Source of the DNA: Clostridia bacterium
GTDB lineage: Bacteria; Bacillota; Clostridia; UBA1381
Assembly: GCA_900751685.1 (NCBI GenBank)
Contig: CAADSR010000086.1
Coordinates: forward strand, 1 to 40,269
Length of the DNA: 40,269 bases
Direction of reading: 5' to 3'
Of this stretch, positions 33,089-40,269 are shown in pieces. A program made the position numbers and the translations under genes. Every line of letters starts with the position of its first letter. Position 1 is the stretch's first letter. A model generated the notes under the pieces. It searched no databases. It worked only from the letters and a program-made list of their open reading frames with translations, and had not been told where the DNA came from.

Positions 33089-34189
33089 TTATTCGAATGA
33101 AATGGTTAATGTATCATTATCAATCGAAAGATTACCCGTAATAACTTCACTAAAGAAGGTTACTGGAACGTAAGTTACGCCATTTTCTCCTTCAGTGATC
33201 AAAACCGGCGCCTGTCCGAGTGAGATCGGAGCTACCTTTGCTCTTGTATAGGAGTCTTGGCCGATATTAAAAGTAGTACCCATTTGAACAGTTCCTACAG
33301 AAACTGCTTGCAGGAGGTCATTCCAAGTCACTTCAAGATCTAATGCTTCTGCAACTTCTCTTACAGGAACCATATAAATTCCGTTTTCAACAACTGGAGT
33401 ATACTCTAATTCAGTCCCATTAGCAGAAATTTTTGTCACCTTAGAGAAGTCCAAAGCTGAATCATCGGATGCTTCTTCGGGAAGGTCTGCACTTTTTTGG
33501 GGGTCTACTTTTTCATTTAATACAATGATCTTGTTTGGAGTCGTTTGAGCCGGAATGCTCATGGTTGCGATATCATAAAATACGATTAAGTTTCTGCCTG
33601 CAAGATCATTTCGGTCTACTTCATTACCGTCCTGGCCTTTTACATCAATGTCCTCTGAGATATGAAGAGCTAATGTATTTGCTGCATTTGTGATGTCTGC
33701 GAAAATTTCACTCTTATCATAAAAATCAACATCTACGCCGCCCATAGTATCTTCTTCATTGATAACAAGGACTTCGGGAATATATTGCGGAGGATAAATC
33801 AGGATTGCCGGCTTGGAAGCGTCTACAAAAGCAGAAATTTTATCCCCTTCTTTAATTTCGGATGCGTCTTTTTCGTCACCGCTGTTGTTGTAAACAAGGG
33901 TATTTGTTTCTGCTACCATATGTAAATGAATCGGTGTTTCGTTTTCATCCACTGTTTCAATAAAATAATTGCCGTCTACTTGCTCGGAAATTTTTGTTAC
34001 CGTTAAATTGGATTTGATAAACTTTGCTTGTGCTTCTTGGTTTACGTCAGCTTCATCGCCCCGCGCGCCGTCTGCTGCTACAAAACCTTCAGGAAGTTTA
34101 TTTGGTGTCATATCTTCTGCAAAAACTCCGGCAGATGCGGATAACAGCATTGCTGCTGTGATTGTTATAGATAAAATTTTCTTCTTCAT
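33089..34189 (-). CDS. Secreted stalk-domain protein (copper amine oxidase N-terminal-like domain)
   Basis: The 366-residue protein starts with a Sec signal peptide (MKKKILSITITAAMLLSASA, cleavage likely after GVFA). A mixed region of about 240 residues follows, with no family I recognise; it has beta-rich segments and a Pro-Lys-Ser linker. The C-terminus holds a stalk or copper amine oxidase N1-like domain (about 255-366; VPVREVAEALDLEVTWND and YVPVTFF). Such domains are common in clostridial cell-surface proteins and do not imply oxidase activity. An earlier ATG at 34210 is possible, but GGAG sits eight bases before ATG 34189. An ECF-type promoter lies upstream. Confidence 0.85.
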   Translation of the reverse strand: MKKKILSITITAAMLLSASAGVFAEDMTPNKLPEGFVAADGARGDEADVNQEAQAKFIKSNLTVTKISEQVDGNYFIETVDENETPIHLHMVAETNTLVYNNSGDEKDASEIKEGDKISAFVDASKPAILIYPPQYIPEVLVINEEDTMGGVDVDFYDKSEIFADITNAANTLALHISEDIDVKGQDGNEVDRNDLAGRNLIVFYDIATMSIPAQTTPNKIIVLNEKVDPQKSADLPEEASDDSALDFSKVTKISANGTELEYTPVVENGIYMVPVREVAEALDLEVTWNDLLQAVSVGTVQMGTTFNIGQDSYTRAKVAPISLGQAPVLITEGENGVTYVPVTFFSEVITGNLSIDNDTLTISFE

Positions 34190-34242
34190 ACTCTTTTCTC
34201 CTAGTCTCATATATATTAATAAAGCGCCTTACTGTTTAATTA

Positions 34243-34267
34243 GACGCACATTATTATGAATTGTTCC
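34243..34267 (-). promoter_or_regulatory. ECF-sigma-type promoter of the stalk-domain gene
   Basis: On the minus strand GGAAC (34263-34267) and CGTC (34243-34246) are separated by exactly 16 bases. This matches extracytoplasmic-function sigma promoters (GAAC motif, 16 bases, CGTC). The implied leader is about 47 bases. It suggests cell-envelope-stress control. No ECF sigma gene is in the window. Confidence 0.5.
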
Positions 34268-34389
34268 ACTTTCTGAAAATTTTTTTTTCTTGTTTGCAGT
34301 TTACGTTATAAAATTAAGAATTTTGTAAATAATAGTTCTATCATTCAATATAAATATTAAGATCATTAGAAATTTTTCAGGAGGATATT

Positions 34390-34734
34390 ATGCAAAAAGT
34401 TAAAATCATAATTACTGTAGTGCTAGCCGCAGCTGCGTTGACAGCATGTAGTGCGAATAAAAACCATGAAAATACAACACAAACACATACTCCAAGCCCA
34501 AGTGCAAGTGCAATGCCGTCTGCAAGCCCGTCTACGAACCCGTCTGCGAGCCCGAAAGCAACAGGCGTAGTAGATGAACTTGGCGACGCTGCCGGGGATG
34601 TGGCAAAAGGTGTCGGAGAAGGCGTTAAGGATGTCGGCGAGGCTGCCGGAGATGTAGTAGGCGGCGTTGGCGAAGGCGTTAAAGACGTAGGGGACGCTGC
34701 AAAGAATGCTGGCGATAAGGCAACAAACCAATAA
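34390..34734 (+). CDS. Small lipoprotein with amphipathic 18-residue repeats
   Basis: The 114-residue protein has a lipoprotein signal ending in LTAC (Cys20). A Ser/Pro/Thr/Ala-rich linker (about 35-58, with PSASAMPSASPS) follows, then a helical Gly/Ala/Val/Asp/Lys repeat region. AAGDVAKGVGEGVKDVGE and AAGDVVGGVGEGVKDVGD are two 18-residue units followed by a shorter one. The pattern resembles amphipathic LEA-like or apolipoprotein-like helices and is probably exposed outside the membrane. I do not recognise a family. CAGGAGGATATT precedes ATG 34390. It is divergent from the stalk-domain gene and has its own terminator. Its role is unknown. Confidence 0.8.
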   Translation: MQKVKIIITVVLAAAALTACSANKNHENTTQTHTPSPSASAMPSASPSTNPSASPKATGVVDELGDAAGDVAKGVGEGVKDVGEAAGDVVGGVGEGVKDVGDAAKNAGDKATNQ

Positions 34735-34741
34735 GATAACA

Positions 34742-34775
34742 AAAACCTTTCCTAAATTTTTAGGAAAGGTTTTTT
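34742..34775 (+). terminator. Terminator of the small lipoprotein gene
   Basis: AAAACCTTTCCTAAA pairs with TTTAGGAAAGGTTTT, followed by T residues, just after the stop codon at 34734. It can also work for dapB, which ends at 34796 on the other strand. Confidence 0.85.
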
Positions 34776-34795
34776 ATTGAAACTATGATAATAGT

Positions 34796-35557
34796 CTATT
34801 GAAGCTCTTCAATTAAATCATCCATATTATAAAGCCCATTTGATTTTCCTACCATAAACTTTGCTGCTTTGATGGAGCCTACAGCAAAGACTTCTTTGCT
34901 GGCTGCGGAATGCCTCAGCTCAATGACCTCATCATTCCCGGCAAAAATGATCTCATGGTCTCCCACAATTGTCCCACCCCGCACAGCATGCAGGCCAATC
35001 TCTGTTTTTTTCCGTTTTTTGCGCACAGAATGGCGGTCATACGTGTATTCCGCGGGAGTGGACAGGGTATCTGAAATAGCGTCTGCGATCGCAAGGGCTG
35101 TTCCTGAGGGAGCGTCGATCTTTTGGTTATGGTGGCGCTCAACGATCTCAATATCGAAGTTTCCTTCCAGCAATTTTGTTGCCTGCTTTGCAAGGGAGAT
35201 CAGGAGATTGATCCCAAGGCTCATATTGGCGGAAAAGAAAATAGGGATCTGTTTCGAAGCTTCTGCGATCTCTTCTTTTTGCTCTGCCTGGAATCCAGTA
35301 GTTGCAATGACCACAGGCAAATGATGACGCCTGCAGTAGTCTAATAAGCTGCTGAGTACAGACGGGTGGGAAAAATCGATCACCACATCCGCTTCCCCTT
35401 TAAATTCTTCCGGATTTTTATAGACTGGATACGCATTTGGGAGCGCATCATTGATATCAAAGCCTGCTACGACCTCACAGGACGCGTCTTCCGATACAAG
35501 ACGGGAAATAACTTGTCCCATTTTCCCGTTGCAGCCGTTGAGAATTATTTTTGTCAT
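34796..35557 (-). CDS. dapB: 4-hydroxy-tetrahydrodipicolinate reductase
   Basis: The 253-residue enzyme reduces 4-hydroxy-tetrahydrodipicolinate with NAD(P)H in the lysine/diaminopimelate pathway. The nucleotide loop is GCNGKMG (8-14), ATTGF is present, and the substrate motif VERHHNQKIDAPSGTA includes the catalytic His-His-Lys. GGAGG precedes ATG 35557. It is the last gene of the asd-dapA-dapB unit, and the 69-base gap before it holds a strong hairpin. Confidence 0.97.
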   Translation of the reverse strand: MTKIILNGCNGKMGQVISRLVSEDASCEVVAGFDINDALPNAYPVYKNPEEFKGEADVVIDFSHPSVLSSLLDYCRRHHLPVVIATTGFQAEQKEEIAEASKQIPIFFSANMSLGINLLISLAKQATKLLEGNFDIEIVERHHNQKIDAPSGTALAIADAISDTLSTPAEYTYDRHSVRKKRKKTEIGLHAVRGGTIVGDHEIIFAGNDEVIELRHSAASKEVFAVGSIKAAKFMVGKSNGLYNMDDLIEELQ

Positions 35558-35591
35558 TGGTTTTCCTCCTTTTTACACCAGGGACCATTGA

Positions 35592-35624
35592 AAAATAGGG
35601 CGGATGGCCTATCCGCCCTATTTT
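35592..35624 (-). terminator. Hairpin between dapA and dapB
   Basis: A perfect 14-bp stem (AAAATAGGGCGGAT with ATCCGCCCTATTTT) has a 5-base loop and is followed by T residues on the minus strand. It starts just after the dapA stop and may partly terminate, lowering dapB expression relative to dapA, or protect the upstream RNA. Confidence 0.7.
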
Positions 35625-35625
35625 A

Positions 35626-36513
35626 TTATGCTAACGTAATACCGAAATCTGTCATTGCTTTTTTTAATGTTTCCAGATTGGATGGTTCCATATCGACAAG
35701 GGGCATCCGCAGGTTCCCTGCGGCATAGCCCATCAGGTTCAATGCCGTTTTAATGGGGACTGGGTTCACCTCAATAAAGAGCTTATTGATCAGATCCAGC
35801 ATTTTAAGCTGCAGATCACGGGAGGCGTCTACTTTTCCATCAAAATAATATTGGCAGATATCGTGAGTTTCTTTCGGGAGGATATTTGCCACTACAGAGA
35901 TGACCCCTTTCCCACCGAGGGATAGAAGAGGGACGATCATGTCGTCATTTCCGGAATAAAGGTATAGCTCAGGCACCTGTGCGGCAACCTGTGCGGTATA
36001 GCCAATATTTCCGCTGGCTTCTTTTATCGCAACGATGTTTTCGATCTTAGCAAGCTCTTTTAAGGTTTCGATCGAGATATTCATTCCTGTCCTGGAAGGG
36101 ACATTGTATAAAATAACAGGGATATCGATTGCCGTTGCAATGGCAGTAAAATGCTGTAATAAGCCTTTTTGTGTTGTTTTATTGTAGTAAGGCGTTACGC
36201 TCAGGATCCCGTCCGCGCCAAGCTCCTGCGCTTTTTGGGAAAGATGCACCGCATGGGAGGTGTGGTTGCTTCCTGTGCCGGCGATCACAGGGATACGCCC
36301 GGCTGTTTTTTTGACTGTATATTCGATTGCTGCCAGATGCTCCTCGTCCGGCATTGTGGAAGCTTCGCCGGTCGTGCCGCAGATAATGATGGCATCGGTT
36401 TGATTTGCAATGTGCATTTCGATCAAACGGCCTAATTCATCATAGTTGGTCTTGTTTCCGTCAAAAGGAGTCACGATCGCAACCCCGGACCCGGTAAAAG
36501 GTAAAATTTTCAT
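35626..36513 (-). CDS. dapA: 4-hydroxy-tetrahydrodipicolinate synthase
   Basis: The 295-residue aldolase-type enzyme condenses aspartate semialdehyde and pyruvate. Pyruvate forms a Schiff base on Lys164 (VAIKEASG). Tyr136 (LYNVPSRTG) and the CGTTGE loop (45-50) complete the site. It is an (alpha/beta)8 barrel, usually a tetramer. GGAAGG precedes the ATG, and the gap to asd is 16 bases. Its product also leads to dipicolinic acid for spores, so the enzyme is needed twice in a spore former. Confidence 0.98.
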   Translation of the reverse strand: MKILPFTGSGVAIVTPFDGNKTNYDELGRLIEMHIANQTDAIIICGTTGEASTMPDEEHLAAIEYTVKKTAGRIPVIAGTGSNHTSHAVHLSQKAQELGADGILSVTPYYNKTTQKGLLQHFTAIATAIDIPVILYNVPSRTGMNISIETLKELAKIENIVAIKEASGNIGYTAQVAAQVPELYLYSGNDDMIVPLLSLGGKGVISVVANILPKETHDICQYYFDGKVDASRDLQLKMLDLINKLFIEVNPVPIKTALNLMGYAAGNLRMPLVDMEPSNLETLKKAMTDFGITLA

Positions 36514-36529
36514 AGAGAGCCTTCCTTTC

Positions 36530-37612
36530 TTAGTCCATATAGCCCTTTGCAGTCAATAATTCTGCCATTAAGACAGCACCGCCTGCAGCGCCTCTTAATG
36601 TATTATGTGATAAACACACAAATTTATAATCATATTGTGTATCTTCCCGGAGTCTTCCGATGGATACTGCCATGCCGCCTTCTAAATTACGGTCTAATTT
36701 CGTTTGCGGGCGGGATGGGTCCTCGAAGTAATTCAAAAATTGCTTTGGTGCATGAGGCAGGTTCAATTTTTGCGGTTCGCCGGAAAAATCAGCCCAGGCC
36801 TTTTTGATTTCATCAATAGAAGGTTTTTGCTCAAAGCTTACAAAAACAGCTGCCATATGCCCATTGGACACCGGGACACGCAGGCATTGTGTTGTGATTG
36901 CCGGGGAAACGGCGTCAACGATCTCTCCCCCGTCAATGTGGCCCCAGATCTTGAGCGGTTCAATCTCACTCTTTTCCTCTTCCCCGCCGATATACGGGAT
37001 CATATTATCCACCATTTCGGGCCAGGTCTCAAAGGTTTTTCCGGCGCCGGAGATCGCCTGGTAAGTTGTAGCAAGCACTTTTGTAACTCCATATTTCATC
37101 AACGGGTGGAGGGCCGGCACATAGCTTTGCAGGGAGCAATTTGATTTTACAGAAATAAATCCGCGTTTTGTGCCCAGGCGCTTTCTTTGCGCATCAATAA
37201 TTTCGGCATGGTCTGCGTTGATCTCCGGAACGATCATTGGCACATCCGGCGTATGGCGGTGTGCGGAGTTGTTGGAGACCACAGGGCATTCTGCTTTTGC
37301 ATAAGCCTCTTCTAATGCTTTGATCTCGTCTTTTTTCATGTCTACGGCACAAAATACAAAATCTACTTCGTTTGCAATTTTTTCAATATCGGCTGTCGCG
37401 TCATATACGGTCATACCCGCAACAGCTTCCGGGATCGGTTCATCCATCGCCCATTTTGGACCAACAGCGTCCTTATATTGTTTGCCTGCGCTTCTGGAGG
37501 AAGCGGCAAGTACCTTAATGGTGTACCATGGATGGTCATGAAGCAAGGAAATAAAACGCTGGCCGACCATTCCTGTTGCACCGATAATTCCTACATTGTA
37601 ATTTTCTTTCAT
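36530..37612 (-). CDS. asd: Aspartate-semialdehyde dehydrogenase
   Basis: The 360-residue enzyme converts aspartyl phosphate to aspartate semialdehyde with NADPH. GATGMVGQRF is at 11-20, the catalytic Cys is in VKSNCSLQ, and the His in LPVSNGH-like RVPVSNGHMAA follows. The length and motifs match the archaeal/fungal-like ASADH branch found in some Clostridia rather than the E. coli type. It is the first gene of the asd-dapA-dapB unit and sits directly downstream of the lysine riboswitch. Confidence 0.95.
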   Translation of the reverse strand: MKENYNVGIIGATGMVGQRFISLLHDHPWYTIKVLAASSRSAGKQYKDAVGPKWAMDEPIPEAVAGMTVYDATADIEKIANEVDFVFCAVDMKKDEIKALEEAYAKAECPVVSNNSAHRHTPDVPMIVPEINADHAEIIDAQRKRLGTKRGFISVKSNCSLQSYVPALHPLMKYGVTKVLATTYQAISGAGKTFETWPEMVDNMIPYIGGEEEKSEIEPLKIWGHIDGGEIVDAVSPAITTQCLRVPVSNGHMAAVFVSFEQKPSIDEIKKAWADFSGEPQKLNLPHAPKQFLNYFEDPSRPQTKLDRNLEGGMAVSIGRLREDTQYDYKFVCLSHNTLRGAAGGAVLMAELLTAKGYMD

Positions 37613-37657
37613 TGTAAATTCCCCAATCCTTTCCTAATACCGATACCGATAACTCTT

Positions 37658-37690
37658 AAAAAAAGCAGCAGCCCAATGAGCTACTGCTTG
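37658..37690 (-). terminator. Riboswitch-controlled terminator
   Basis: AAGCAGTAGC pairs with GCTGCTGCTT (10 bp with one wobble, 37680-37689 with 37663-37672) around a 7-base loop, followed by a run of U. It sits between the lysine aptamer and asd, the expected expression platform that stops transcription when lysine is bound. Confidence 0.85.
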
Positions 37691-37715
37691 TGTATACAAA
37701 AATCTCTTTGCATTA

Positions 37716-37882
37716 GCGATAGCTCCCCATCATTTGTTGATGACAGTCATACTGTTGTTTACAGCATGCCCAGCAATAATCTCTACGGAAAATTACCGCT
37801 TCGGCGTTTTTCCCTTTCCTTATGGTTCACAGGCATCCGTCCGCCTCCGCATAAGTACTATTGAAACACGCGCCTCTACCTT
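37716..37882 (-). promoter_or_regulatory. Lysine riboswitch (L box)
   Basis: On the minus strand the aptamer opens with AAGGTAGAGGCGC and contains AGTACTTATGCGGAGG, GCCGAAG, GATTATTGCTGGGCATGC and CTGTCATC. It closes with GGGGAGCTATC. The P1 helix pairs GGTAG with CTATC, with wobbles. These are the L-box core elements in the right order, and the size (about 167 nt) fits. The downstream genes are the lysine/diaminopimelate genes asd, dapA and dapB, so feedback by lysine is expected. Confidence 0.95.
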
Positions 37883-37898
37883 TTGCTTTTATAACACT

Positions 37899-37927
37899 AT
37901 ATTAACATTATTACATACGGGTGTCAA
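37899..37927 (-). promoter_or_regulatory. Sigma-A promoter of the dap operon
   Basis: On the minus strand TTGACA (37922-37927), a 17-base spacer and TAATAT (37899-37904) form a strong promoter. Transcription would start about 10 bases before the lysine aptamer. Confidence 0.88.
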
Positions 37928-38042
37928 GAACAAATACAAATAAATATTTGACAATTCTATTACAGGGCGTACAGGCGTTTTTGACACTGTTGTTTTTTTG
38001 CTACCTTTGTTTCAATAATTTTCTGCTTATTTCTAAAGAGAA

Positions 38043-39398
38043 TCATTTATACCGCCTTAAATGCTTTGGAAAATGGTTTTTTAAAATGCCCCCGGATGCT
38101 TTGCCCCAGCCTAAGGGGTATCTGTTGACAAGCACAGCCGTCCAGCCCTGGAACGAAGGGTCGCAGGAGAAGGTCTCCCCGCGCAAATAAGCAGGCAGCT
38201 CCTTAGAATCCAGGTGTAAATCAATGGTTTGGCGAAAATCCTCTTTGGATAAGGATAAGGCCAGGGCAGCGGAAGGCTCGAACCGGCCTTTTTTGCAAAC
38301 ACCCAGATGCAGCCCACATCGTAGCACCTTGATTTTGTTGATATCAATCCCGGCAGGCTTTAAGTAAAGGTTTTCACCGAAGAATACCAGCCCGCCGTCT
38401 TGATGCACGGTTAAATAGTCTTGTTCAAAGTCCCGGTACAAAGAGATACGGGGGTCTGGTTTTTGGGCTTTTTCAGTGGGTTTTCGTTGGGATGCTGTTT
38501 CCCCATTCTTTTGAAATAAAGCGCAAAAGTGCCCCTCCCCGTTTTGCAAATGAGGGAAAATGCGGCGGGCAGCGGATAAGTCGGAATCGGTGTCGGTCCA
38601 GCTCCCATTTCCTGGGGAAAGCATTTGTAATGCCGGCACAGGCTCAAGGGAAAGGCCATGCTCTTGTATTAAATAGGCCACAACCCCTTCATTTTCTTCC
38701 GGGGCAAAGGTGCAGGTCGAATACATCAGCATCCCTCCCGGATGGAGCATTTTAACGGCACAGTCTAAGATATGCTTTTGACGTTCCGCACAGGATCTTG
38801 TGTGCTCTACACTCCATTGCTCTGCTGCCTGGGGCTCTTTGCGGAACATCCCTTCTCCCGAGCAGGGGGCATCCACGATGATCTTATCGAAAAAGTCTGG
38901 ATATTTTTCCGCAAGCCGCTGGGGGGATTCGTTTGTGACCACTGTGTTGGAAAGGCCGAACCGTTCAATATTTTCTGCTAAAACAGAAGCACGCTTCGGC
39001 ACGACCTCATTGGAAACAAGCAGCCGGACAAACGGTGCTGCCTGGGTGGATTTCCCTCCTGGAGCGGCACATAGGTCTAAGACAACATCTTCCCTATCCA
39101 GCGGCAGCCCGGACACCGGGGACATAGCGGAAGGCTCCTGAAAATAAAACAGGCCTGCAAGGTGGTAAGGATGGTTTCCATCCAGTACGGACTTATCACA
39201 ATAATAGCCTTCCCTGCACCATGGGACAGGAGCAAGAGGGCCTGTGACAGAAAAGACAGCCTCCTTTGCCCCTTTTTTTAATGGATTTAAGCGCAGTCCG
39301 GCAGAAATGGAATGGCTTGAAAACGAAGCTTCAAAATTGGGATAAGTGTCTCCAAGCATTTGCTTCATCCGCCGGTTAAATTCGTCTGGTAGGTTCAT
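38043..39398 (-). CDS. RsmF/NOL1-Nop2-type rRNA cytosine-C5 methyltransferase
   Basis: The 451-residue RsmB/RsmF-family enzyme transfers methyl to rRNA cytosine C5. It has the SAM loop VLDLCAAPGGKSTQA (about 104-120), a catalytic motif IVDAPCSGEGMFRK, and STCTFAPEENE, which carries the second Cys. A C-terminal RNA-binding domain (about 300-451) of the RsmF type follows. Its exact target (such as C1407 of 16S) is not provable here. GGGGGAAAAG precedes ATG 39398. It follows the cardiolipin synthase gene by 12 bases and runs toward the dap riboswitch. Confidence 0.92.
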   Translation of the reverse strand: MNLPDEFNRRMKQMLGDTYPNFEASFSSHSISAGLRLNPLKKGAKEAVFSVTGPLAPVPWCREGYYCDKSVLDGNHPYHLAGLFYFQEPSAMSPVSGLPLDREDVVLDLCAAPGGKSTQAAPFVRLLVSNEVVPKRASVLAENIERFGLSNTVVTNESPQRLAEKYPDFFDKIIVDAPCSGEGMFRKEPQAAEQWSVEHTRSCAERQKHILDCAVKMLHPGGMLMYSTCTFAPEENEGVVAYLIQEHGLSLEPVPALQMLSPGNGSWTDTDSDLSAARRIFPHLQNGEGHFCALFQKNGETASQRKPTEKAQKPDPRISLYRDFEQDYLTVHQDGGLVFFGENLYLKPAGIDINKIKVLRCGLHLGVCKKGRFEPSAALALSLSKEDFRQTIDLHLDSKELPAYLRGETFSCDPSFQGWTAVLVNRYPLGWGKASGGILKNHFPKHLRRYK

Positions 39399-39410
39399 CT
39401 TTTCCCCCTT

Positions 39411-40269
39411 TTACATGATTTGTGAGAATAAGCGGAAAAATCCTTCCTTCATTTGCTGCCATATCCCCCGTTTTTGATAAAATTCCAAGGTGATCTCTGA
39501 ACAAACCTCCTGGTCCTTTAAAAAGGTACGGCGGCATTCAACGGATTTTTCCACATTGTACATAAAAGCATTGATCTCAAAATGGAGCTGGAAGCTGCGG
39601 ATATCAATATTTGTCGTTCCTACAGTGCAGATCCGGTCATCTGAAACGATGGTTTTCGAATGCAGGAACCCGGGATAAGTAAACACACGGATCCCGGCAC
39701 TGAGCAGCTCGCCCACATAAGACATGGTAGTATAATAAACATAATTTTTATCCGGCACGCCCGGGATCATGACCCGTACATCCACCCCGGATTTGGCCGC
39801 CATGACCAAGGAATTTAAAAAGGCTTTGTCCGGGACGAAATATGGTGTTTGGATATATAGATAATAATTGGCGTTGTTCATGATTTTGATCATGCCGCAT
39901 TTGATCTCTTCATCCGTTGAGTCCGGCCCGCTGGCAACGATCTGCATTGCTACGTTCTGGTCCGTCTGCTGGATGGGCGAGAAAAACTTCTTGATATCAG
40001 TGGAAAGGTCCTCGTTTGCCGAAAAGGCCCAGTCCAGGGCAAAGGATTTTTGAAGGTATTTTACCGCAGGCCCGATAATGCGCATATGGGTATCCCGCCA
40101 AGTGGAAAGCTTTCCCATGCCCATGTATTCATCGCCAATATTCATCCCGCCAAGGTAACCGATCTTTCCGTCAATCACGACGATTTTCCGGTGGTTTCTG
40201 TGGTTGATCTTAGAATAAGAACCAAACTTAAGCGGGAAAAAAGCGCAGACCCTCCCGCCGGCTTCGGAA
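39411..40269 (-). CDS. cls: Cardiolipin synthase, C-terminal part (cut at window edge)
   Basis: An open frame continues to the window edge (codons from 40268), so the start is outside. The visible part, about 286 residues, has both PLD HKD motifs: HRNHRKIVVIDG and HSKTIVSDDRICTVGTTNID. The N-terminal membrane part is missing. The enzyme makes cardiolipin from two phosphatidylglycerol molecules. A GTG at 40178 should not be taken as the start, because upstream sequence encodes the conserved KINHRNHRK segment. It forms an operon with the rRNA methyltransferase. Confidence 0.92.
   Translation of the reverse strand, partial: SEAGGRVCAFFPLKFGSYSKINHRNHRKIVVIDGKIGYLGGMNIGDEYMGMGKLSTWRDTHMRIIGPAVKYLQKSFALDWAFSANEDLSTDIKKFFSPIQQTDQNVAMQIVASGPDSTDEEIKCGMIKIMNNANYYLYIQTPYFVPDKAFLNSLVMAAKSGVDVRVMIPGVPDKNYVYYTTMSYVGELLSAGIRVFTYPGFLHSKTIVSDDRICTVGTTNIDIRSFQLHFEINAFMYNVEKSVECRRTFLKDQEVCSEITLEFYQKRGIWQQMKEGFFRLFSQIM

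Noticed and set aside
39411..40178. A shorter cardiolipin synthase starting at GTG 40178
   Set aside because: The frame upstream encodes the conserved HRNHRK part of the first HKD motif, so the gene continues beyond the window edge.
1..40269. CRISPR arrays, tRNA genes, prophage or defence islands
   Set aside because: No repeat-spacer periodicity, tRNA-like folds with the usual T-loop sequence, phage structural genes or defence families were seen by reading.

Overview
The window looks like a piece of chromosome around the replication origin of an anaerobic, endospore-forming Clostridia bacterium, most likely a member of the Lachnospirales or a close relative. The reasons are moderately low GC, AGGAGG-type ribosome sites, UUG starts, a tricistronic GerA-type spore germination operon, a DnaC/DnaI-type helicase loader, a DnaD-domain protein and an L-box lysine riboswitch. 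Identification below genus level is not possible from sequence reading alone.

Layout. Positions 1-1450: the tail of an unidentified plus-strand gene and a complete IS3-family element. 1560-8973 (minus): rpoC and rpoB with a strong terminator. 9100-10740 (plus): a DnaD-domain gene, then a short AT-rich transcription unit (promoter, 55-codon ORF without a ribosome site, terminator). 10880-15790 (minus): RNase P RNA with a consensus promoter, then an SDR reductase, polyphosphate kinase and a diverged Ppx/GppA protein, with the three protein genes coupled as an operon. 15870-21860 (plus): dnaA, oriC (DnaA boxes, DnaA-trio run, a 16-bp palindrome), dnaN, an MBL-fold hydrolase, hemZ and a dnaC-like gene. 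22060-27070 (minus): a YpsA/SLOG-type protein and a ger operon (A-B-C plus a 53-residue two-helix protein). 27089-31105 (plus): two perfect parS sites, parA, parB, a DUF4446 gene, a coiled-coil membrane protein and serS. 31106-31569: a dense DnaA-box cluster. 31570-33031 (plus): trmK and a NIF3-family gene. 33089-34267 (minus): a secreted stalk-domain protein with an ECF-type promoter. 34390-34775 (plus): a repetitive small lipoprotein. 34796-37927 (minus): promoter, lysine riboswitch, asd, dapA, dapB. 38043-40269 (minus): a RsmF-type rRNA methyltransferase and a cardiolipin synthase cut by the window edge.

How it fits together. The centre is replication and segregation machinery: DnaA, its origin, the sliding clamp, a helicase loader, a DnaD-type protein, ParA/ParB with parS, and a second DnaA-box cluster about 14 kb from oriC. 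On the left arm (ppx to rpoC) most genes run with the fork. On the right arm dnaA to dnaC and parA to nif3 run with the fork, while ger, the stalk-domain gene, dap and cls run against it. The most interesting signals are the DnaA-box cluster before trmK, the small fourth gene of the ger operon with a sigma-G-like promoter next to parS, the orphan transcription unit at 10480-10736, the eroded active-site motifs of the Ppx-like protein, and an ECF-type promoter before the stalk-domain gene. No CRISPR array, prophage, tRNA or obvious defence system was seen.
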